Below, piece by piece: positions 36,475 to 49,360 of a stretch of DNA of 64,000 nt (position 1 is its first letter; each line of letters starts with the position of its first letter). Both the position numbers and the translations under genes were made by a program. This DNA is from Hydractinia symbiolongicarpus (lineage: Eukaryota; Cnidaria; Hydrozoa; Anthoathecata; Hydractiniidae). The notes under the pieces were generated by a model, which saw only the letters and a program-made list of their open reading frames with translations, searched no databases and was not told the origin of the DNA. The DNA lies in assembly GCF_029227915.1 (NCBI RefSeq), contig NC_079878.1:21601501-21665500 (forward strand), in the 5' to 3' direction.

Positions 36475-36774
36475 CCTAAAGTTAAGTTATGCGTTAATTT
36501 CGTTCCCAGGACTTTATACGTTTTCTTATGTTAGGATGAATCCTGAACTGTCCCAAAATTAAGAAAGAACTGGAAACGAGATCGAATATATGTTAGTCTC
36601 AAGTGCAGTTGGTACTATAATAATGTGCTCATTGTGTCAGCAAATTCGTTTTAGAAAGCGTTGTGGTTCCCTGAGTAACGAAGAAGAATTAACTAAAAAC
36701 ACAGGTCGGAAGAAGCAAGTGTTTGGTGCAAAAGAGGTATGTTAACGAAGTTGCTGTCTCGTGTGCAAGTAAGA

Positions 36775-39700
36775 TTATATACCAGTTATATCGAGATTGA
36801 GTTTTGCAAGTTGTGCGTTATATTCTATGGATGGAAATTTATCCAAAGCCAAATGAAGCTCACTTTTCAAGTATTCTCGATGCTTTTTTAGTTCTTCAAT
36901 TCTTCTTGGCTGGATTCTGGAAGTCTAAAAAACAAAATATGTTGTTGTTAAACTATAAGGATCCATAAAGAACTTCTTTAAATAAAAAAATTAAGAAACA
37001 TTAATGCCCCCTACCATGGCATCCTCAGATTTGCAACGACGTCGATTCATCTGCGCAGGAGCGTCAATTTCATAAACTTTAATTTGCACTCCTTCGTCAT
37101 CAGACTGACATCTTCGACTGTCAAACCACATTGGTTTTTTAACTCGCCCTCGTGTTGAAGACAAATCGTTAGTCGATCTCCTACGTAGGCCTAAAAAGCG
37201 TCTCTTCTTCTTAGTGCTGGCGACAGATTCGTTATCGGTTAAATCTTCAGCACAACTCGTCATCCCACCGTCAGTTATTGACGTGTCGTATCCACTGCTA
37301 TGTCCGTCGGTGTACAATGACGATTCTAGATAAAGAAAGCAATTGGTTTATTTATTATATCCAAAGCATCATAACTTGTGTCGTTTCTTTTAAAGCCTAA
37401 TCCTAAGTTTACGGCGAACGACCAGCGTACATTAAGGATTTACCGATTCTTCACGAACATTAGTTCAATTCCGTACGTCAGTATATTTTCCGTCGTGTTT
37501 TAGGACGAATACTAAACTTACTCGAGCGCGAAAAGAATCTGTATCTTCTGCTTGAACGAGCGGATGAATCAGTAACGTGACCGTCACTCATGTACCCGGA
37601 GGAGGAGCGTCCTTTGCGGGACTTGTGACGCCTGGAAAGAAATACGTTTTTATTAATCCAAATACAAAGATCTATATGTTTTGCTCAAACCGAGTCAATA
37701 AAAAGGGTATTACTTACCCAAACAACCACAGCCTTGATCGACTGCTTGTATCTTTTTCTATAGTGGTGTCATCCATTTTAACCTCCTCTCCGCTGTGTAG
37801 GGAAGGTGTTTGACTTTGTGACGAGTTTGAACCAATACCACTGCTGGCATCGCTACAACCTGACATTCTTTTATCCGATGAATTTTTCTGTTTACGTTCC
37901 GATTTGGGAGACAACAGAGCAAATCTTTTACGGCTTTTCGGAGATAATAGCTCTTCTGAGTTCGCGAGTTTTTTATTCGTCTTGGGAGATAAAATCTTTT
38001 TTTCAGTTTTTGGTGATTTTATGGAAGACTTTTTCGGCGATGCAATTATTCTTGCAGGCTTCGCTTCGCTATCAAGGACTACAGCGTTTTCTTTCTTTTT
38101 GTTTTTAGAGTTTGTATTTTTGTCTGGTTTAATGTCTTTTTTGTTTTCGTCTTCTTCATAAACGGTCGACCAACGATAACGTAAACGTGCCGGACGTCCG
38201 GACTGTCGCCTAGTTACTGACGGACTGGCAGCATATGACGTCGTGTCGCTGTCATAGGCGTCACTCTCATTCGCCGACACAAGACTTATGGTGTCATCTT
38301 TTGAATACGATCTTTGCAGTTGTGGTGTCCGAAAACCTAGATTGTCTAAACTTGTCGAGCTTCCTTTATAAACTTTTGTGTTGGAAATATTTGCCGCTCG
38401 GGACGAATTTTGACGAATTTTTGGCGATGAAACGAAATCTCGAAGTGGTGGCTTCTTTGTAACCGAAAAATTAGGAACCGCTGAAACAGTTATAACGTGA
38501 TTCAGATCTTTAATTTTTGGCTCTTTCGTTTCGTTTTTCGTGCAGAAGTCATCGCCGTTTTCCTTTTCTCTCACAGCAGGACCGTCAACGGACGATTCTC
38601 GAATACAATCTGTAACTGTCGATGGCGGGCCGTCAACAGAAGATTCTCGCAATGAATTCGTATTTACATCAGAAGTAGCTTGAATGTTTTTGTTATATAG
38701 AACTGACGTAGAAATATGGTCAGTACTCGACTCATTATTTGTTTCGAAACTTGTATTTCCTTCTAGTTTTTCATTGAAATGTTCTTTCACAACTTCGTCG
38801 AATTTCTTATCCATTTCTTTTTGTCTGACAGTCCCACGAACAATTTGAACAGGCTTCCTATAATTATTTTCCGGCGCTGAAATATATCCGTCGTATTTAT
38901 TCGATTTATCGTACGTGTCGGTAATACTCTTACAAATGTCGGATGTATATCCGTCATTTGAAACTAGATTCCGTTTGTTTTTTATATTGACGGAAGTAAG
39001 ATCATCGTTACTTAAAGACTCTTTTAATAATTTCGCTATTCTTTTTTCTCTTTTCCTAAGTTCTTTTTCTGACGGTATTTTGTCGACGACATCATCAGTG
39101 ATATCATTATTTGGCATCAAAATAATATCGTCATTATTCCGACTTTCAATCAGTTGGTTTACAAGTGAAGTTTTAGTACTATCCGTTGACGGACTAATTG
39201 TACTCGCAGCCGTCGAATTTTCTTGCTTTATAACTAACGGCGCGACGACGTTGACTGCTTTCTCCACATTCGACGTTTCCATTATCTTCAAGGGGGGGAT
39301 TGCATCAATTACGTTCGTCAAAACTTCCAATTTATTTCTCTTTAAAGGAGTCTCCTCCGCAGACTCTGATGTCAGCTCTATTGGTTCATTAGTCTCATCT
39401 TCCGAACTGGATGCAAGTTTTAATCTCATCGCCCTAAAAGTGTCCGGTGAAGGAGGGCGTTCGTTGTCCGTTAAATCGCGATCACTCAGATGACCGTTCG
39501 AACCCATATATATAACCGTATCACAAGAATCTTCTCCAGCACTGGAAGTGTTATAATCAGAACTGAGGCCATTATCGTCGATACCGTAAGTTTGGACAAT
39601 GGCGGGATAAGGTCGCCTTCTCCGTCCTGTTTCATCACAGGAATTGTTATCTGATGAACTACTACAATGCTGTAATAAATAAAATGAAACAATGTCATTG

Positions 39701-42700
39701 TTTGAGATACCAAAACAATATTATTAAAAAACAATGCACGTAATTGTTAATATCTAACTACCTTATTTCTTTTTCTTCTCGATCTGTTGATTTTAGATGT
39801 TATCTGTAACGTGTTGTAGGTCTTTCCATAGTTCTTTTCATCTGCCGACACGTGAGTGATGAGTGTAGATCGGCACGTCAAATTTCCGATGGAATCCTTC
39901 AACAACCTCGTAATTTTACTATCCCTATACGGAACCTGTTTGAATCCGTTTAACATAGCTACAATGATTTGCCCCAATGCTGCATGACTCGGTGCTCCAC
40001 CGTGCTGTATGTTGCGGAAATTTGGATTAACGTGACTTAAATCTATTAAGTGTAAACGGGACCTTCCACCAGAGTAGGGTACAGCACCTAATGTAGAATA
40101 GGTTTTAGTTAGGTCAAGCTGTTGCAGAACAAAACTTATCGTGACAGAGCTGCGGAATTAAAGTTTTTGTTTTGAGAGTCGAAACCAAAGGAGATATGTT
40201 GTCATCAATTTCATTTATGGTTTAAAAACAGTATTAACGTCTTTACTACGTTTATAAATAAGGTTTTAAAAAAAGATCTTTACTCATGCTTCTGGAATTC
40301 GCAGTTATGAAGCAAAGGTGCTAAAAGTTACGACTTAATGAATCGTAAAGTAAACAAAACCACGAACACGCGAACTCACTCAAATAACTCAACAAACAAA
40401 TAACTTGTAAAAACACATTGAAAATGTGACCACGTAGTACGTTATTTAACCTACCGCCAGGACCGCGTCTGTGGTTTCTTTCTACTCTGTACTGGTAAAC
40501 ATGAACAGTAAATATCATGTGACTCGATTGCCTCTGTCCAGATTCATCAGTTTCTACAAACAATTTTGTCAACATACAAAAAACATTCCGTGCCTCTGTT
40601 ATTACACATATGGTTGCATAACAATTCACTAGAATCATTTCATTTACGTCAAGCTGCTGAATTTTTTCTTACATAATAGAAACCTTGAGTAAATTGACCT
40701 TGTTTCTGCACAGCATATACGGGAGAGTATCCATACCAACCGATTTGTGAGAACACAAAATGTAGGTTTGTGCTGCTAAAATATTTTTTTACCTGTAGTT
40801 CTAGCAGCCAATGCAGCGTCTAAATAAAAAGCAGCTTTCTCCGCAGAGACTGCTTGTGGCTCACTAACGTTACTCAGTTGCACGGTGCCACCTATCGGGT
40901 CTTCCCGCAGGTAGACACCTGGGGAGTCTCCCGTGCTGTCCATGCTGTCGGCACCTGTAAGAACCAAAGTTAAGGTTGTGTTAAAAATAGAAATAAATCG
41001 AGCGCCGTAACTTTAGCTATGCTTAACTCAAACTTTTATTATTTACCTGATGCTTGATCGGCTAATAAATCCTTCAAGTTCTCTGTTGATCCGACTACTT
41101 CAACCGCGGACACACGCACGGAAATTCTAGCGCCTGTTCTTTGCTTGCAATCTTCGAGAAGACTATACAACCAAGCAATTGCAGCTGGTAGGATACCAAG
41201 ATCTTTGTTTGAGTTGTCACTTCCTACCATCGTTGTGGTTTTCCCGGTCGCAGACGCTCCGTATGAAAGGAGACAGCCTTCTCCACCGTTGATGACGGCG
41301 TGAAGAACATCAAGCACGGAGGTGGATGAAACTCGAGTCTATAGAAGAAAATAAAAACGTAAGCCTACTTTAATTAATTTGTTATAATCAAAACCAAAAG
41401 GTTAAGTCACGTAACACTTACCTGAGAAAGATCAGGCTCAAAAATCCCATCAAAGGCGTATAATTTCGGTGCAGAGTTGAACGATTGAAATTTCGAAGGC
41501 ACATGCTCTAAGTTTTTCGGCTGTAGAACGGAGATCTGTTTGCGTCTCTGATCAACTTCAATAAACGAGTCTGTTTCTTCTAAATTCGTGTTTGGTGAGA
41601 TCCGTAGCATGACACTAACCTATAAGTTATGCAAACGAAAAATTAATCTAATAAATAATCACAGAATTTAACATGAAATAACTGAAAAAAGCATTGTGGG
41701 AGAGTGCACTTATATTTTATCGTTATTACAGGCAAATAAACAAATACAGTTAAATCCAAATCACTTACTTTGCCATCTACTCTCCTCCCCATGTACTTAA
41801 ATAAACCAGGCGGGTTGGGTGGAGGATCTGTTCGGAGAAGATAACTGAAATTTGTTGGAAATAAATCATCTTCGCGTCTGTGTCTCTTCTTCTTCTTTTT
41901 GCTTGGTATGTTGTACTTTTTAGCAGCTCTAAATTATTCGTATTTATCTTAAACACCGCACATTGTAAACTTGCTTCACTTAGACAATATCAAATTAAAG
42001 GTGAGCATTTTTACTACGAAATAAATCTTGCTTACTCAGCAAAAAATTGAGCAGCTGTCGGAGATGCCGTTGAACGAGCTGGAGGTTCATCTCTCCCTCC
42101 TCTGGTTTCTGACGACGAGGAGTGTTGTGTATTATTGAGTCCTATAAATCAACAAATAACAAATTAGAGGCTCTAAATATTTTGTTTATTTGATGAATTG
42201 ATATATATTTATATGGTTACGAACCTTGCACTCGTTTCCCGTTCACGCTGTCTGTCGTTTCCCCATAACTTGCAACAGGCCTCCCCATATTTGCAGGATT
42301 GTTATACGGTAGAAGATTGTGACTTTGTGGCATGTTTCTCGTCATAAACGTCGCTTGTATCACAGCATGCTCCTTGATCGATTCAATATGTGTTCCACAA
42401 TACGTGCAGACTCCGTTTACTGTGCCAATCAAGTGGTGTTCATTCAATTGCAAATTTTGGTAGACGAGAAGCGGTAGGCTATCAAGCTGTAATTACAACG
42501 AAAAGATCAAAACAAAAATAATATAAAATTTTGTTTGCATATCACTCTTCTGCAAAGCGAGACAAAAGAAAGTGACAATTGACACCTCTATTATTCAAAC
42601 ACTTGACTCTGTTGACAAAACTAGAGTAAGAAGCTTAAACTTTTAAAACATTAACGCATTCAATTTATAGTTCTATGTCAATAACTTCGTAGCTACCATA

Positions 42701-43707
42701 CAACATAACCACAAAAGGCAAACAGGACTACTGAATGTATTTCGTTGAACCAGATAAACCAAAGTTGACTTTAAAACGGTACAAGCAATCTAGGCCTTGT
42801 CATAATTTTATTTGACGAGTTTGAGAAAAATATTTCAATACAACAACTCCAAATAATGATATATTTCAAGAAATTGACACAATTAATCTTACAAAAACGA
42901 GGCAAAAACACCATATAAATTGAGAAACTTTGCTACTCGATATAAAATTTCCATTTTAATTCTTACCTTAAACCTCTTTCTATAAACAACTAAAATATGA
43001 TATCTCAGTAAAATTATTTTCGTCGGAATTTCCTCCACGCCATAAAGCTGATTTTAAATAAACTTTCTTAACTTTTTTGAATGTCATTCATCGTATGAAC
43101 ATCGATGGAGTTTAAACTTTTACAGTGTTAGCAAAAAAAAAAATGTAGCAAGTTTTGTTTACGTTTCTTTTTCAATAACAAACTAAGACCGTTACACGCG
43201 CTGAAAGCTATCAGTTCAAACCGCCCGCTGTTTCGATCCAAAATATTTATATGGCGCGCTTGTCTCTCGTTTTGTGTTTGTTATCTAAAATGTCAACACG
43301 ACAACTATGAATACTTCACATTTTTGCACTACATTTTAACTATCAATCATTATCGTCCGTTCTTCCACACGTCCCACATTAAATTTTTAAAAAACTGAGC
43401 CTTCCCGCGCAAAAATAATATTTTTTGCACTGCATGCGAATCCACTAGGTTCGGAAAGACAAGTTACGTTAAAGAAACAAACAGAGAAAAAATAACTTAC
43501 CGCGTGCGGACTAATTTTCAACATTCGATGATACTCAATCATCATAATTTTTATAGCTTGTCTTTTCAACTCAAACAATCTCGTATAGCAATTGTTACAC
43601 GTCGTTTGCGCCGCCATAAATTCATTTGCCGTCGTGGTTGCCATGGAATCCATGATCAGGCGGTTATTCGTCAACCTTTGGGTCGCAGAAGCAGTCGCTG
43701 TACTCAT
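36775..43707 (-). CDS. KIF26: KIF26-type kinesin-11 family protein
   Basis: KIF26/VAB-8 proteins bind microtubules with little or no ATPase and act in signalling and cell migration. Exons (minus): 43707-43501, 42486-42225, 42141-42036, 41928-41769, 41619-41422, 41338-41047, 40954-40793, 40553-40455, 40087-39762, 39669-37718, 37631-37522, 37325-37015, 36924-36775 (TAA). They sum in frame to 1444 aa. The N-terminus has the KIF26 cysteine pairs ([23 protein letters not shown]). The motor spans roughly 246-604: VMLRISP, P-loop GASATGKT at 338-345, [53 protein letters not shown], switch II region [10 protein letters not shown] near 507-515, [15 protein letters not shown]. The tail has [22 protein letters not shown] repeats, [10 protein letters not shown] and a short C-terminal coiled coil. 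Human KIF26s are about 1900-2100 aa. A small donor GTTCGT after exon 2 is non-consensus but keeps frame. Confidence 0.92.
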
Positions 43708-45394
43708 CTAAAGAGCCAATGTGAGTGGATTAGTACAAAGAAAGCCACACCATACATCCAAAGGGAAGAGAATGATCGGAAAAACTATTTTGTGATGTTT
43801 CCGTCAAAATATTTATAATTGAATATTAAGCCGACAAGAATAACAGAACTATCGTTAGATGGAAACCCATACGAAGAAACACACACACACTGATGTCCTG
43901 AACGACGCAGTGTTGGTTTGCAACAAAAAATATCGCTTTAATCACCAACACAAATATCACTCATTCATTTATTCAGTCGTGTAAACAAAACACTAAAGTT
44001 AGAATATTATTAAAAAGTTAGTTAAATAGATTAAAATAGTGTGTACAACTTTGTACCGAGATCTCGTTGAAGTCCTTTTCACACATTCGCTTTAGAACAA
44101 AAGCTTTAAGGACTGGGTCCGTAGAAGATGTCTACATGAAAGTTTATTGTAAGTAGAGTCCATTGATGAATGACCGGATTTTTATTTTTTTGTTGATCTT
44201 ACATACTTGTCATTTTGACTCGTCATGGCGGGGGGCATGACAAGATGATGCCGCCGATGTCAAGAGGCTTTACATAATACACGCAAACTCATGTCCACAT
44301 GCATTTTTAATTAGATATATTAAATGGTGCCAGTGGACAAGTTCGGTGCGTATGTGGTACAAATTTTATTTCGTGGATTGCTCATTCAATCTTTTTATTA
44401 CCCATGAAAGGACATTTTTTTCGCCAATGTTTACATTTCCAAGTCATCGATATTTACATGTTGACTTGCAACTGCTAATAAAACTTTGTTTATTCTCTAA
44501 CAGCATAAAAGAAATGCGCCTACACACGCCTGTATGTAACACAAAGTGAAATCATTTAGCGCGAAGATGACATTCCCACGAAAAGCTTGAGAAAATAAAA
44601 ATTAAGAAAAAACGGGAAGAGAAACACTAATGTAGTCGACCGGGTCAACGCGGGAGCTTGGACTTCTCTTGTGAACTATTTCTTTAGAAATGTACATGCT
44701 GTCGTGACGTAGCAACTATGACGTCATAACAATTATTTCAAAAACTTACAAAATCATAGTTTGAGGGTGGTTAAGTTGATTTATTTCATATTTATTTCAT
44801 TTGTTTATTTGTTTATGTATTTGTTTGTTTATTTGTTTATTTCATTAATCAAATAAATCAGCTGATATTAGATAAGTAGTTAAAAGTACTTAAGTTACAG
44901 TCCAACGTTTTTGTAACAGAATTCGTAACAAATACTAAAGCCTTCAAACCATACACACAATAGAAAGCCACAAAAATAACACACTAGGGATGTTGTACCG
45001 GTAATAAGGCTTTGTTAAAAATCAAGTTATTTTTATGATATTTCCTTCCCTTTGTGTGTTTTGTTTAATGGGAGTTCTTCCTAACGAATACAGACACATG
45101 CTGTTGCATTCCTAAAACGTATCAGTTATCAAAACAATTTTTTGTCGTGTATACAGACCTTAATAATAAGGCTCTTGCGCTACACTTAGTAATAAACTTG
45201 ATAAGTTAGTTTTGTAATCGATATGAAAATGATGTGTCTGGACTCTAATTTAAATATTATCTTTCAATTAAACATTATCAAGTAGTAATGGTGTGCGACA
45301 AACATCAAAAAACAAATACATAGAAGAAAGAAAAAAACACGAAGTAAAAAAGTGTAAAAAAATAAATAAATAAATAAAATATGATTTAAATAAG

Positions 45395-45506
45395 CAACCT
45401 CGTTTCCAACGCCTGTTGTCTCTTTTTTATATCATAACGGCTACACAATGTTGGTATCGCCATCATGATGTCAGAAAAGCTATAAGATGCCCTGGGGACG
45501 AGGTTG
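45395..45506. mobile_element. 112-bp MITE of the CAACCTCG family
   Basis: It starts CAACCTCGTTTCC and ends GGGGACGAGGTTG. TTAAATAAG (45386-45394) and TTAAATAAA (45507-45515) flank it, a 9-bp duplication with one mismatch. The ends and duplication size match the copies at 5144 and 20633. Confidence 0.65.
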
Positions 45507-48500
45507 TTAAATAAATACACGCTGAAGTGCATAATCGACGAGAATTTTTCCAAACTCATTGTTCTCTGAATATATTTCATGCGTACTTATCATGAAATCA
45601 GTTTGAACACTTATACTTTTGGAGTTTACTCTCCAGAGCACAAATAAAACGGGCAGAAGATATAAAAGAACATATAACAAACAAGTGCATCACCACATTT
45701 AAAAATGTTGTCCTGAACATCGAAATATAGCCTACCTTTAAATAAAAACAGTAGCCAGAAGTTTATTGATGATTTTAGAATCACAGACAGCTTCCACGTG
45801 CAATAATTTTCAAATCTTAAGCTAAATCTCATTTTGAGCTTTAACCACAAAATAAGCCAGCCCTTATTAGGAGAAATTAATTGAATTGGCAGGACAAACT
45901 TAATTAATGTTTTTGCTACTAAGGCACATAAATTTACCACATGAAAATAATACACGCTGTTTTTAAAAGAAACACCCTTCTTAACTTCACAACCTAGATG
46001 TCTCTTTATGAAGCATTATAGCATCACTGATTTTCAGCCACAAAACTAACAGAGGAGATGTAAAGAATGCTCACAATAAAACTTACGAATTGCGCTGTAT
46101 TTCCTAAAGTATTTTGTTACATGACATATATTTTCATAAGAAACCAAGCAACATCCTACTAGCCATAAATTCAGAGGCCGTTTGACTAGAATGAGTTACT
46201 TAACAAATTTCCTAATTTTGACGGGTTCTATAAAGGGATATTAAACATGATTTTGGCACAACACGACTTTTTATCAGACATATATACAAAAGAGGATAAT
46301 TTAATCATTATCTATAATGGTGTCTGTTTCATTAAAATCGTCTTCCGATTTTTCAGGATAGTCTACTTGATATTCGTCTAATAGGAGGCATGTGTGAAAA
46401 AAAGTTTCTTACTTAGAAATTTGACATTTACAGTATCTTACTGTTCGTGGAAGGTGACTCACTAGTCCGTTTCTTATAAAGTGGTTACCTTTTAAAAAAA
46501 TGTATATATATATATTTACAAAACAGGAAATTTGAACGAGCTGTTTTATATCATATAGATTTGATCGCTGATTATTTGTGGTTGAGAAAAGTAGGTGTTA
46601 ATGACATAGGAAACGACAGACCAGCAACACATGTCTACATTGAGATTGTAAACACAAAAATGGAAAGAACGTTAGCGATGTAACATTTACAAGAAATTCG
46701 AAAAAAATGTAATTTCAAATTCACGTATGTTGTGTTGAGTACATATTTAAGGCCAGAAAGTTTTTCAGATTGGCACTTTGGTTCGCGAAATCCTATGTAT
46801 GCGAAATTGATTCCGGTAAAAACAAATTTCATATTTGTACTTACAGTAATCTCCTCGTTTACAAATCATTTGATTATTACCAAACGTTAATCTAAGGTCG
46901 GGTTTCACCTTTCCATAATCGATTCGCAAAAATTAACCCTCGCTAAATCTATCAACGTATATCGTAAAGATTTCTGCGCGCGAAAATTTCTAACATTAAA
47001 AACAAATTCAAAACAAAACAAAAATGCATGGCATCACAGTTTTGCAAACATGAAATCATGTCTCGCCATTAAAATGTAAACAAAACACACATGCACAGAC
47101 TTCACTTTTGACGTCACCAAAATCTAGTATAACTCAACACAGAAATATGTCTTTGATGAAGAAGCGTATTGTGCTTTCAACTTACACATTAGCTGTTAAA
47201 CTTCTCGCCGGCTATCTTTGAGGCTGACAAAACTCACTGTTTCCAATTCTTTTTTTAAATTTCTCGTTGTCATATTTATAATGTTTTAAAAGTCAACAAA
47301 ACACACAGAAGAATGTCTGAGCGTCTCAATTAGCTGGCAGAGTTTTGTATCAATTTCCGACTATGAAATGTTATGCAAAAAAATGATAATTAGTAGATTG
47401 GTTAAGAATCGATTATCGAAGCACGTGAAGACGGCCGTTAATTATCAAGATCAATTTTATTTGGAGACATCATTTTAAACGCACATGACAAAAAATAACC
47501 CAATGTGCTCAAATTTGTTCGTTTTTGACTACAAACTTAGCGAAAAAAGATCTAGTTTTAAAAATACAACTTATTTCTAGCTAGACAAACTAATAGCTCT
47601 GAAAGTTCAGCATAAAAACAGTGTTATGAATCTTATCAAACAAAAAACAAAGAATAGGTGTATACCTTGAAAAGTTTAAGTTAAAAATCAACTTCTTTTC
47701 TCTGTTGTCATTACATTTTTTATTGTTAAAAATATATATTGATCTGACAGTTATATGTCGCGATTTGTCATTTTTTTGTGTGTCTTCTCATACGCCCCCC
47801 GCGAGGTGACCATTTTGATAAAAATCACAGTTAAAAACAAATTAGAAATCAAATCAAATATTAGAAAACAATAAAAACATTGTAATTATAATTAACTCGT
47901 CAAGTGGGAGGGTGAAATTATTAACGCCTCTATTTACAAACACACCATGAGCGACACGCGACAAAATGTAGGAGCGACTCTGCGTGACTGGGGTGAGTCA
48001 CAAAATAATGTTCATTCACGTCAAATTAAAATTGGATTCAACTTTAACCTTTTCTTAGGGCTTTTTTACGCCTATGATAAAGAGAACTTGGGACGAAGTT
48101 GGTTAAACCTAGTTCCTAATATTCTTGTCCTCGTCCTCCTGATGTCAAATAAAGTACAAAAACCCTGGGGACGAGTTTAGTTTAGATCTTACCACATCCT
48201 ATGCTCCCATTCCTACGCTAATCACAAAAAAATATTGGATGATGGAATTTTGTACCAAGGACGAATGTGTGTTTTCACCGTTGTCCAACAGGCAGGTCAA
48301 TATGAAACAAATATTCCCTGACATAAATAGATATCCACAGGAATTGGAATTGTAAATTTTCTGACAAACGGTCCTCCCTTCCACGTCAGTTTCACAATTC
48401 AATACACAAGTTTATCACCCTCCTCAGGGAGTAAACGATGGAAAAACATGAAAATCTTCTTTTGAGATAAAACATGAAGCCTACAACATTGAATTTCAGA

Positions 48501-49360
48501 ATCTTTAAATAAAATTTGTTTATTTTTAGGCGGTTGACTTCGCCATGCTTTACGCATTCTACAAACTCGTCCCTATGCCTTGTTAGGTTCTATATCAAAC
48601 AAAAATATCTGAAAAAACAAGCAAGCCTACAACATTGATTTTCAGAATCTTTAAATAATTGACTTCGCCATTATCTTAACGCGGGTAAAATTTGCCAAGC
48701 GTTTCAAAATATTTACGTAACCAGATGAAAAGGACTGATTTTTTATGTTTAAGACTTGCACACTAACGCAGGATACAACATGAGACACCCCATGCTGGTT
48801 ATGTTATGACAGCTAGGCTAAAAGAATCAAAATACGAGACAAAGCGGATAAAGAGAAAATCAAAAAATTATATCTATAAATAAAAAACAAAGATAGAATA
48901 AATAAAAATAATAAATAGTATAGAACAATTAAAGTAACTGTAAGCTTTATAAAAATTAAATAATAAGAATAAAAATAACAAACAAAAACAAACAAACAAA
49001 TAAAAAACCAAAAATGACTAACTAACTTTAACGAAATATCGATCTTTTTTCATCATTTTTTGTTTCTTCATCTCATTAGTTTTTTTTAAAGAAATGTTTT
49101 CAAAAAAACTTCTGTTGCTCCGCATATTAAATCTTAAATCATTATGTATATAAAATTTTTATTTTTTCACACATAAAATTCGAGAAACTCCAAAAATGTG
49201 GAATCCCTCAAACAAAACAATGTGTCCTAAAGGTGTTACGATATTTTCAAGTTAAAAAATTTAACAAGTTTTTTTGTTTTCACAATGTTTTTCTTTGAGA
49301 AGGTTCAAAAATAAAAATTTTCTGAAAACAATGTTCTTCAACTTGTTTTGGAAACTTTCA

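Larger units (their letters stand above)
34056..36774. other. Convergent 3' region between ICA1 and KIF26
   Basis: It contains the 3' untranslated regions of both genes. No coding sequence is recognised; short frames such as the one near 34.7-34.96 kb look like chance. A segment near 36.49-36.58 kb (TTTCGTTCCCAGG to CTGGAAACGAGAT) resembles ends of the window's hairpin MITE family but is decayed. Confidence 0.5.

Noticed and set aside
38915-39493. 192-codon open frame on the + strand
   Set aside because: It is antisense to the large KIF26 tail exon, whose minus-strand frame is conserved with KIF26 ([18 protein letters not shown]); the + frame is a shadow with Ser/Leu/Phe bias.
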